From Phalacrocorax aristotelis (taxonomy: Eukaryota; Chordata; Aves; Suliformes; Phalacrocoracidae), in the NCBI RefSeq assembly GCF_949628215.1, contig NC_134278.1, positions 40,173,691-40,237,690 of the forward strand: a DNA stretch of 64,000 bases. Direction: 5' to 3'. The notes beneath the pieces were generated by a model. The model was not told where the DNA came from, ran no database searches, and saw only the letters and a program-made list of their open reading frames with translations. Position 1 is the stretch's first letter, and the number at the start of each line of letters is the position of its first letter. Of the stretch, positions 39,030 through 49,027 are shown in pieces. A program made the translations under genes and the position numbers.

Positions 39030-39569
39030 TGTTCGTGTCCCTGGAGATGTGTCATTTGTTCAGAGATCCCCAGCGGCTCGTGGGTTGCTCTCCTCACAAC
39101 AGGCTGGTAGTATCTTAAAACACAGCTACACACAGCTTTTAAGGGTGTTTGGCTGCTGGTTTTCTGGAGAGTATTATGTTGGTCTCTGGGTCTGATATAT
39201 AACTTGTAATTATCTCTCTGGTATAGGTTATAAGGCCTAGAAAGAAGATGATAGAGTTAAAACAGTCCTGCACGTACAACCTTGTTCCCCCAGGCTGTGC
39301 GCTGTTCATATCAGGACTTCAGGGCAGGGAGAGACTATCAGGGAGCAATCTCTGGTCTTCTTGTACACCATCTGCTCAGAGGACTCCTTATCAGATAGAG
39401 ATCTTGTCCAAACCCTGTTCCCTGTAAGGCCCATTTTTATATTACCTGAAGAAGTGGAAGTCAGTACTGTGGTTTCCAGTCTTAAACTACTATCTATCTA
39501 CCATGGGCAAGATTTTCTGTCCAGCACATTGAAATGAGGTTTTAAAATAACGAAAGCAGAAAAACACAC

Positions 39570-39582
39570 TTTTTTTTTTTTT
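39570..39582. repeat. Poly(T), 13 nt
   Basis: Homopolymer in intergenic DNA. Confidence 0.9.
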
Positions 39583-40030
39583 CCTGGAAGAAAACAGTAA
39601 CAATTTTACCTGACACTTTATACTACAGTGTAATATAAAACAGAAGAAATAGGAAACATTAAGGGCAGATTTTTAATTATAAGTCTCAAAGCAGTGACTG
39701 CAAATTGGGTTTTAAAAACTACAAAGCACAGTTCAAATATATGATCGTTTCTCAACAGAGATTATGTATACCACAAAGGCATTATGTTTTAATACATTCC
39801 TCACTTAAGATTTCCAGCATTATCTTTGCTCCTTAGCTACTCTCTAGTCACATGCTCAAAAGTAAAAAAATTGTCAGTACCTGCACTACGCTCATGGCCA
39901 CATGGACACCTAGAATCCCATCAGCTAATAAGAAATGTCATTCCACAGTCATCAGCTTCTGCCTGTAGAGCCCTAACGTCTAGTTCAACAATCTGGAACT
40001 ACAACTTCTTCCTGAGCCAGTCTACAATGC

Positions 40031-40071
40031 AACCACCGGACTGATCCAGAGCATAACCACCGGACTGATCC
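40031..40071. repeat. Direct repeat, 17 bp at 24-bp period
   Basis: AACCACCGGACTGATCC occurs at 40031-40047 and 40055-40071, separated by 7 bp. Confidence 0.88.
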
Positions 40072-41204
40072 GTAACAACACCGCCCTTTCTCTCTTCCCA
40101 AGCACTTCACAGGAATCTACTGCATCCATGACAACAACAAAAAGCCAAAAGGCTGATGTTGCCCAAGAATGGGGAAACGGCAGAGTTCAGAAAGGCTAGT
40201 TGTTATAGTAAATAGCTTTACACTGCCTCCATGGGCTGCTTTGTCAGTCCAAGCACTCTGCTGTTTTCTAGCCTCCCCACTGCCTGACAACACATCTAGA
40301 GCAAGATCGTATTTTCTCTTCTACTTGGGACAGAAAATATTCAGTAATACTAAGAAACTAGAAAGGATCCTTCTTAGGAATCCTGTCTCACTAGGAACCC
40401 CTGTCTAACAGCCCCCAGCAACGGTTAATACCTCACACGTAAGGAAAACTAAAGAAATAAAAATAAAGAAAACCTCTCAAACAAGTATTTGATCTGACCA
40501 AAACACAATGAAGAAAAACATTGTTCCTAATGCCTGTAGGGCCAGTTTACTTCTTAAAGCCTGGATTTGTTGATGCTTGCCCTTATCTTTGCATTCTTAG
40601 CTGCAACTGTTAATAATGGCCATGCAATTATGCATCTCTTTTAAACGTTAAATTAGAGCTGTTTCAGACTCTTACCTCCAGCCCTGTGCTTGGAGGCCTC
40701 ATCAGCTGGAACTCCTTGCCCCAGGCTCCCAGGCAACTGCTCGTCCCTTATTTCTTTTCAAGATTACATGGTTCAATGTTTAGTGCTTTAATTTCTTTGG
40801 TGACTTTTCAGAATTGCTTTGCTGTTGTATCCTCCTCTGGGAGCATATTTGCATGAAAGGAACATTATGAACTGCTTAGTATAAAGACATAAAACAAGTG
40901 AAATGACAAACACATGTAAAAACATAGCTATTCCAAATCAAGCTAACTCAAAAACTTGCAGGGGAAAAAAATAATTCTCCCTTCATGCCCTCATCTGGCC
41001 TTACCTTACTTGGCAAATTAAAGGGTGTACGCTCATGTTAAAGAGTGAGAGCAAGGAAGAACATCCTTTATCCCTGTCTACTGAGGATGAGAACTGATGG
41101 ACCTCTGCGGTCACTCGAGTATCACTATGGAGAAGATGGGCAGAGGAAGATGAAGGGGGGGAAAAAGGAAAGAAAAAAAAGGCAAGAAAAAGAGCATGTA
41201 GGCC

Positions 41205-41800
41205 TGTCGTGGTTCAGACCCAGTCAGCAACTAAACACCACGCAGCCACTCGCTCACTCCCCCCACCCCTGTGGGATGGGGGAGAGAATCGGAAGAGCAA
41301 AAGCAAAAAAAAAAATCTTGTGGGTCGAGATAAGAGCAGTTTAATAATTAAAATAAAATAGTAATTATAATAATGGTTATGATAATAACAATAATGATCA
41401 TATAATAAAAAGGAAAAGGGAAAAAGGGGAAAAAACAGAAACACAAATGGTACAACTGCTCACCACCCACCAACCAACGCTGCCAGTCGCTGAGCTGTGA
41501 TTCCTGTCTCCCTCCCCCAGCCAGCCCCTCCCAGGTAACATACTGGGCATGATGTCACATGATACGGAATATCCCTTTGGCCAGTTTGAATCTGCTCTTA
41601 GCTGTGCCCCCCTCCCCTCCCGGCTTCTTGTGCACCTGGCAGAGCATGAGAAGCTGGAAAAGTCCTTGACTAGTATAAACACTACCCAACAACTAAAACA
41701 TCGCTGTGTTACCAACATTGTTTTCATACTAAGTCCAAAGCACAGCACTGTGCCAGCTGCAGTGAAGAAAATTAACTCTATCCCAGCTGAAACCATGACA
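41205..41800 (-). mobile_element. Solo LTR, avian ERVL type
   Basis: Begins TGTCATGGTTTCAG on the minus strand and ends ACCACGACA-like, with TG...CA termini. It contains the signature stretches of the common neoavian ERVL LTR: a block reading GGATAGAGTTAATTTTC near the start, the AAGGGATATTCC block, and a downstream ATTAAA poly(A) hexamer. The flanks AGGCC (41200-41204) and AGGCT (41801-41805) look like a 5-bp target duplication with one mismatch. No internal retroviral sequence adjoins it, so it is a recombined solo LTR. About 100 bp near 41341-41440 is an AT-rich low-complexity tract where relatives have mixed sequence. Confidence 0.88.
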
Positions 41801-42189
41801 AGGCTCTTTCTCTTTAAACAGTGGTTAGCGTAGCTGTGACCATGTGGTAAAAGTTATTGTGTTGATATAGGCTAGCAGTAACTTACTATAATCATTTCTG
41901 GAAGAGGGAAAAACAGGGATAGGAGCTGTGGTCAGGGTGGTGGTTTTATTTCTGGATGGATTCTTCTCCAGGCTCTCTCCATGTGGAGGTGTAAGAAGTG
42001 GTGATGCAGCCAAGAAACTCAAGCCTTGCTTTCTTTGAGCCTAACTATAGCTAGGCTTGTTCCAAAAGAAAGTATCCTTATGAAATTTTCAAGAAATGAA
42101 AACTGACTCAGCTGTGAGGACACCTGAATCCAAACCCAGCGGCAGGGTAAAGGCAGTCTTAGCAGCCACTGGGCCAGATTCACAGATTG

Positions 42190-43060
42190 CACTAAACTGT
42201 TTCAGCCGGCCAAATCTTATGCTGATGGTGAAGGGCCCCAGAAAGACCACACAAAACTAAGAGGCAAGCAGGTGTCAGATAAGCTTCAGAGTAGATAAAT
42301 GTAAGTTAACGCATCTAGGAAAAAATAAGCCAAGCCACACCTATATGCTGCTGAATACAGAACTGACAGTGGCACGTCAGAAAAAAAAGATCTTAAGAGT
42401 CATCACTGACAATTCTCTGGTCATCAGTAAAACCCAAAGCAGTATCATGAAAAAGGGTACCGAGAACAAGACAGGTGGCCTCATTTTGCTGCTACATATA
42501 ACTTTGGTGTAACCACACTGAATACAGTTCACGGACTGCTCTCTGAATCTCAGGGAAGATGCAGTAGAGTTAAAGCAGATACAGAGAAAACCAACCAAAA
42601 TGATCAAGCAGCTGCCTAACAAGGGAGAACCTGAAAATGCTGGGTTCTTTGTGACAGAGAGGAAAACACTAAGAAGAACAGTTGAGCATTACAAGATAAT
42701 GAAGGCAATATCTAGGAGAGTAGTTTAAAACAGATTAAAGTAAGTATTTTTTATATTCCTCTAACTTATTGTGACAGGAGGTTATAGAGGCAGGTAATAT
42801 CAGCAGGTTCAAACCAGACTGGATAAATTAACAGAAAATAAGTGCATGGGTAGATACAAAAAGGACAAGGCAAAGCACCCTCTAATACTGCCCAATAAAC
42901 AAATGTGGGTACTTGGGGTGGTACAAGGGGAACCAACTGCAAGAAGTGGCCAGACTCATGTGCTCCCCTAAACAGCATCTGATATTGCCAGAGTAAGAAA
43001 CAGAGTACTTGGGCTAGAAGGATCATTGCTTTGACCAGAAAGGCATTTCTTATGCTTTTA
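42190..43060 (+). mobile_element. CR1 LINE, 3' part of ORF2 and tail, decayed
   Basis: Sense-strand CR1. A broken frame still resembles the end of the reverse-transcriptase ORF: around 42400, residues like VITDNSLVIS match the CR1 LGVxxDxSL motif, and near 42570 there is QRKPTKMI. The 3' end carries the CR1 tail (GGGCTAGAAGGATCATTG... ending TTTCTTATG near 43054). Many indels and stops mark it as old and inactive. The left boundary is approximate. Confidence 0.85.
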
Positions 43061-44971
43061 GAACAACCTAATTATGTAAAGAGACAGATGTTTTCAAAGC
43101 AAACGATCAACTAAATAAAAAACAAATTCACAAGATATTACTTTGAGCTGAAATCCTCTCCCAAAGTCAATTTGCTGGCTTTTTTGTTTCCCTCAACCAA
43201 AAGAATACTGGTTTATCTCATATCTCAACAACCTGAATGGTTTGGCAGGACAGTAACTGTTAGATTTACTGCTTACACATGTGCATACAATAAGATGGCA
43301 TCTTATTGCATCCTGATCACAGACCAAGTGCTGAGACATGGGAAACTGTGGAGCAACAGGGAAACCCCTTAAGTGAGGAAATCCTCCAGACACTAATGAA
43401 GTGATTAACTGTTAGTTTTATTCCATCACCAAATGTGTTTCCATGCTTCCTGACGTCACCTTCAAATCTCTTTTTTCCATGGCAATCCTCTTTGACACAG
43501 CCAAACAGCTTTCCCTCCACCGCAAGAGGCTCCTGCTATACATTAATATACTGAGGTGACTTCCAAATTATTAAGGAGCTTTCACCCAGCTGTAAAGGGG
43601 GAGACATATAGCCTGCACCATGCCAACAAAAGTCCTGGGATAACCTTCTCTTTCCCCCTCACCACTGTTTAAAATCATTGTTTAGGCAGGGTGACAGGGA
43701 AAGAAAAGGAAGGCTACTGCTCACTTGGAGCTTCTCAGGCTTGCTACGAGTAAGAAGTCTGGTCTGAAATTTCAGTTTGTTAAAATCCCCACAGCTTGAG
43801 AGCCTTAGCCTTCTGCTAAGACACCCATCCTGTACTCACCAGCTGTGGACTGGAAATCACAATACCTCTGAATCATAAGAAGGATTTTTAGCCTGGCATC
43901 TTGCAACAGTGAGGCACTCAAGCTGCCTGTCTATCCACACAGCTGTCTAGCAGTCACTCCTCAGCAGCTGTTTAATCCTTTGCTTGGTTTTGAGCATTTT
44001 CAGGTGATGGGTAATGACCTCAGGCCTTGGAAGGTCTTGTCAGTTTGGGGAAAATCAACACCTGCTAATTACAAAATATAAAAATTGGGGTCTGACTGAA
44101 AAGAAGTTGGTAGCAGCCTATTCCCAGCTCTAAGAAAACATGCTGGATGGGCAGTGGTATAGCCCTGGCACTGGCTGACAGCTCTGCACCAGCCTGGGAG
44201 GGCATCTCATGGGGCTGCCCCAGGAGGAGGGAGAGGGATTTGCTGAGGACAAGACAAAACGGGGCTTTGGCGAGGCAGGGCACAAACTGTCAGGAAATCA
44301 AGCTTCATTAGTCCCTCTGCTCACAGAATGAATTTGTTGTTAGGGCTATGGTGATGTAGGTTTATATAGGTCACTGTGACAGTAAAAACATACCATTTTT
44401 ATCTTCAGCTTGCTTGAAATGCACAGTATCAGCCTGACTGATTTACTACTACTTATAAACCACACTGTCAAGGACTTAATTTTATCTCCATGCACAAATA
44501 CCCTGTTCCTAAAATACAGAAGATACACGTTGGCTATCACTGTAAACAAGAGATTAGTCTCTCTTCTGATTTTGTGACATTGTCTCTCTGTGCCCTCTCA
44601 AATATATATTACTCATTTAGCTCCTATCTATCTCAGCCATTTTCTAATGTAAGGAAATTATAATGTACTTTTTTTTCTGTTTTCCATTCCTACTGGAAAT
44701 CTGGTATTTAATCCCTACAGATATAAATCTAGATTGCCTTCCAGCATATATTTCCATTCATATCCCATTTATTCTCTATTATGGTCAATTGTATTAGCTT
44801 TCTAACAACATGTAGCATTGTTTTTCCTAGCTCTGTGTATAGACTCACCGACCTACTACCACCACTCTTCTGACTACAGCCTTGATTTTTACACTCACCT
44901 TCAAAAAAAACAATTAAATTCTGACCTGATTCTAACAGTTACAAGGTCAAAAAGTGTATTTGGATAATATA
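43061..44971. other. Intergenic DNA, no gene seen
   Basis: AT-rich sequence between the sense CR1 and the ERVK-like LTR, with short unsupported ORFs only. Confidence 0.55.
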
Positions 44972-46517
44972 TGTTAAGGATGTAAAGGCTGGCTGCTGAA
45001 TCCCACGGACTCCAGGATGCAGGGATCCCTCCTTGCTGACTGCTGCAGCCCAGCTGAGGACACACAGGGACTCAGGAGGTCTCTCCATCCCAGGCTGATG
45101 GACACAATTCCTATCCTTGTGTGCAAGTTTAGGAGCAGTGAAGCTGAGTGTCTGTCCCAGACAGGCAAGCACACACATGTACACACAGGGGGCACCAAGG
45201 CACTAGACACACAGACTACCTGACAGACCACTGCCTTTAGCTGTACTCACATAAAAACCAAGAACACTCAAAGATAAGTAAGCCTAGTCCTGTTCCTCTT
45301 CTCTGGCTGATCAGGATTGAAGTCCTCTATGACAACATATGTGCCCTCACTTTCTAGATTCAAAACCACACTCACATTCACAGATCACTGAACACCAGCC
45401 CAGCCTGTAATACCCATGCCCAGGCTCCCTTACCTGGTAAGCATGTCTCCTTCTACTTGCCAGCCACTCCAGCTTGAAGTTTGCTAGTAAGAACAGGTGT
45501 GCGCTACATACTTGTCTCACAAGTGCCCCCACAATCACAGATCACTTGAATATTAAAGCAGCTTCTCAGTCCACCCATGCCCAGACCCTGGGTCCCCTTA
45601 CCCAGCACAGGCTCTGACCTTGAGTCCTTCAAGATGCAGGCTGCCTCCTGCTCACCAGCTAAGTCCAGTTTGAATTTTGCTAGCAAATTACACATGCACG
45701 TGCACACAGGATGTTTCACTGGGGGAAAAGAAACACACTTCGGTATTTGTAGGTGCTGCTACAGGCACTGCTATTTATACGTTTCCCATATAAACATAAA
45801 CCCTCATCCCTATGGTTGCTACCACCCACACCTCTCTTGCATATTGGTCTCTCTAATTGCTGGCACCAAGACCTATGGGTTCGTTCTCCAGTTGTTAGCA
45901 CTTAGACCTTGCAGCACTTCCACATAGGATAGCAAGTGAGATTACACAGAGAAAAAAAAAAAGTTCAGTAAAGGATTTAATAAGAAGATAGGGCAGACTG
46001 AGTCGTCAAGCAGAGGGCTCAGTCAGACAAGCATATTGACTGGCAGCGTGCACACACAACTGGCCCCTTTAATACCCCTCTCCCCTGTTTTCCCACACTT
46101 CATCCTCCCCAGTCCACCCTGATCCCCACCACCACCTCTCTCCACCTTTGACCCTTCCTCTAAACAACCTATAATAAGTTTTGCACAGTCCCACGAGCCC
46201 TTTCTGATGTCCTATACCCTGAGTTCTGCACAGTCCCCCATGCCTCCCTCACACACCCCATGGCACTGAGGGCAGCCTTGCTCCCCCTTCCCGTCAGTTA
46301 GCGAGCTCAGCCTGCCTGAGGGCCATCCCTAACGGCCCATCAGTTCAGCGGCTGAAGAGGTCTGGTCTTTCTTATTCTCTCCCTCATCCCCTGCTGCTAG
46401 GTTTGTGTATCTGCGTGTTTATTTTATCACTTTCCTTGATATGTGTTATTTCTTCTAAACCCAACAGTTTGAGCCAGATAATGAGGCAGATGCTCCCGCA
46501 TTCCACATACCCTCACA
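44972..46517 (-). mobile_element. Probable solo LTR, avian ERVK-like, with internal tandem repeats
   Basis: On the minus strand it opens TGTGAGGGTATGTGG at 46517. It has a TATTAAAGGGG block near 46065, then TTATTAAATCC near 45980 as a poly(A) signal followed by a T-rich and GT-rich stretch. This is retroviral U3-R-U5 order. A long U5-like part carries two diverged tandem units (45379-45535 and 45536-about 45700). The right end is well placed. The left end is uncertain; 44972 is suggested by flanks ATATA/ATACA, a 5-bp duplication with one mismatch. No gag, pol or env seen. Confidence 0.6.
45379..45700 (-). repeat. Two-copy diverged tandem repeat, period 157 bp
   Basis: Both units start with CACAGATCACT (45379 and 45536, plus strand). 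They share CCCATGCCCAG, a CCCTTACC block, TCCAGnTTGAA and TTTGCTAG in the same order. It lies inside the ERVK-like LTR, where such repeats occur in related bird elements. Confidence 0.65.
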
Positions 46518-47312
46518 ATACACATTATGCAAGCTCTTGGTGCCTGAGGTCGCCTTAGGGGGGAGAGGGATCCATGAGTTGAGAAGTTCATCACTCAATG
46601 GCTTTGTACAAGACAGAGGGAAAATCGAGAAGGAGACCAGGCATCCTAGAATGGCACAGGGCTACAACATCCTATGTCTTCTTTCAAGCATGGGTTTCTC
46701 TCTAACTGGTTACTGGGTTTCAATATTTCCATGGTTTTACAATGCAAAATATGGAAGCTGATTCAGGAGATGCAAACAGAAGTTTAGCATGTCACCAACC
46801 TGCTGTTGGGGACAGTACAGGCATAGATAGATAAGCAAGTGCTTGATATTGCCAGAGGAGCTCACTTGAGTAAGAGGTCACCCAAGAAGTTTGGCAAGAC
46901 GAAAAGGCACATCTCCTCTGCAAGTGATCTTCAGATAATGTGTTTCCCTGCTCTCCCTTTCAGTCTTGTCGAAGTTATATGCAAATGCAATACTATTACC
47001 AAAGGCAATCATCTTGCAGCTTCACATCACTCCTCTCTTGTTGCCCAGAAATCCCAGGCAGAACCTGGCTCTCCTGCAAAAGTACTCGCATCAATCAGGT
47101 TTAATAAAATTGTACAACAACTTGGAATTGTGAGTCAGCTATAGCGGCTGCTTGACGTGTATTCCCGTAGTGTCTTCAGTGATGATCCAGAATGAGAAAT
47201 TAGACATCTCATTGTGTAAAGCTGAGCTGCTGACATTACCTAAAGACCATGCTAACTGGACTACCTCCCCTTTGACCAAAAGTAATGTCGAAGCAAATGA
47301 GATATAGATAAA

Positions 47313-47500
47313 ACATTAGGGAAAAACTTTCCAGAAGACTGAAATAGCATAGTAAGCATAGTAAAGTGACAAGATCAGTCTCCTTGGAAGATTCTGGAGG
47401 TTTTTTTCAAGAGCAAGTCAGGTAAAACATCCCCCAGGAATGGCAAGGTGCAGCTGATTCTGCACTAGGACATGGGACTAGACCAGCCCAATGGTTCCCA
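47313..47500 (+). mobile_element. CR1 LINE fragment, sense
   Basis: TTAGGGAAAAACTTTCC is followed by CTCCTTGGAAGATTCTGGAGG and then CTGATTCTGCACTAGGACATGGGACTAGACC, the sense-strand CR1 3' region. About 190 bp, truncated at both ends. Confidence 0.8.
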
Positions 47501-48565
47501 GGGGGGAGAGACTGAATCAGGCAGTTAAGGCATGGGGATCAGGCTAATAAGGTTTACTGGACATACGCTGAATTATGCCTCTCTAAGAACCACATCTTCC
47601 CTATCTACAAGAAGTCTTTTCTTCTCCACAAAGCCCCATGATTGTATTCTTAGAAAATAGCACTGAATTTGCACTCCAATAGACAAAAGAGTGGATGAAT
47701 AGCGGATTTAAACCATCATTAGATACTGCAGGTCTTGGGCTGCTCAAGTGCCCCATCACAGCTTAGCCCTAGAGGCCTGTCTAAACTACTTGAGTAAATT
47801 TGTCACTGACAAAGACGTCAGCCATGGCCATGCCCCAGGACAGACCAGCCACCCTCACAGCCTGATGACAGGCAACCTTCCCTGTCCCTATTAGAAGCTC
47901 CTACTGGTGCTTTCACAGCATCTGCTGCAGGGAAATGCCCAAAAATATATCTGAGGCTTTTTGAGACACCACATTCAAGGCTGATAATCTCATCACAGAT
48001 ATTAGGGTGAAAAGCAGGGGAACTCCTTAACTTCAGTTCCCACAAGTGGGCTCCAGACCTGCAAACAGTTCCTCCAGAGACCCTGATCTGACCCACTACA
48101 ACTGAAAAAGTGCTACATCTAAAATCCCAGTTTATGATATTAAGGTCATGTATTCTGTATACATACTCTGTGGTCCATTTCTCACCTAACATACTACCTA
48201 CCTTTCCCATTTGTCCAGCACGTTGCATTTGGGAACTAAAGTCATATACTATGCTGCTAAGGCACACCTTAAACAACTAACACTGTTGTAGCACTCCTCT
48301 ATTCTACCATTGCTACAACAAACTGTACAGTCCTTTATAATGTCTGCTTCTGTATCCATTTATCTATCTATATGAGAGGAGATTAAGTTCAAAGAAAAAT
48401 AAAAGATGGCACAGAAAGACAGAGCACTGTGCATAGATCATACACTGTTAAGCTTTCTTCGCACAAGGTAAAGAAAAAATGAAAGAGAAACAGAAGAAAC
48501 AAAATGTTGTCTTCAAAAAATTCTAATCACTAAATGAATAAGAGGAAATTATTGCTTCTTTTTCT

Positions 48566-48610
48566 ATCCACTTTCCCATCCCTCCCTTCCTCCTTCCCTC
48601 CCTCTCCCAC
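48566..48610. repeat. Polypyrimidine tract
   Basis: C/T-only runs such as CCCTCCCTTCCTCC within about 45 bp, just beyond the 3' end of CGA. Confidence 0.7.
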
Positions 48611-48689
48611 AAAAAAAATCTAGAAATTAACTGCAGCAGAATCTTTTGTTTTAAGCTATTAAATCATCATTTTTCCTCAAGAAACATTG

Positions 48690-49027
48690 ATGATTTAACT
48701 GACAGTTTATTTTAAAAATAGATCAAGCCTTCAGTTGTCATGCAAGCGCTGTATTTTATCCCTAATGGAAATAATTAAATTTAAATGCATGAAGAAGCAA
48801 AGAGGAAATAAAACAGCCATCCATCTTATTCAAAGGTCTACCCAATGTCTTGACCAGAAAACATAAGATTTTACACGGCAGTGCTATAAAAGTTGAAAAA
48901 CAAATATTCCATTCACCGTTGTCCTTGATCATTAACAAAGGGACAGGCTTTAGGATTTATGATAGTAGCAGGTACTGCAGTGACAATCTGTATGGTTTTC
49001 TATCTTCACATTGTCCTTAAGGGTAAT
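48690..49027 (-). other. CGA: CGA exon 4 (C-terminus and 3' UTR)
   Basis: The acceptor AG at 49029-49028 follows a strong pyrimidine tract. 25 codons carry the second glycosylation site, the last three cysteines and YYHKS, with TAA at 48952-48950. The 3' UTR of about 250 nt ends shortly after the AATAAA at 48711-48706; the cleavage position is approximate. Confidence 0.9.
48706..48711 (-). terminator. CGA polyadenylation signal
   Basis: AATAAA on the minus strand, about 240 nt after the stop codon. It is the only canonical hexamer seen in that stretch. Confidence 0.75.

Larger units (their letters stand above)
34301..41204. other. Intergenic DNA, no gene seen
   Basis: Short ORFs only, plus the small repeats listed at 37233, 39011, 39570 and 40031. 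An A/G-rich tract at 41140-41195 runs up to the ERVL LTR. Confidence 0.6.
46518..48689. other. Intergenic DNA between LTR and CGA 3' end
   Basis: Contains one sense CR1 fragment (47.3-47.5 kb). A 152-codon minus-strand ORF at 47818-48276 has no recognisable feature and lies downstream of the CGA poly(A) signal. Confidence 0.55.

Noticed and set aside
47818-48276. 152-codon minus-strand ORF as an extra CGA exon or gene
   Set aside because: Lies beyond the CGA poly(A) signal and resembles nothing recognised.
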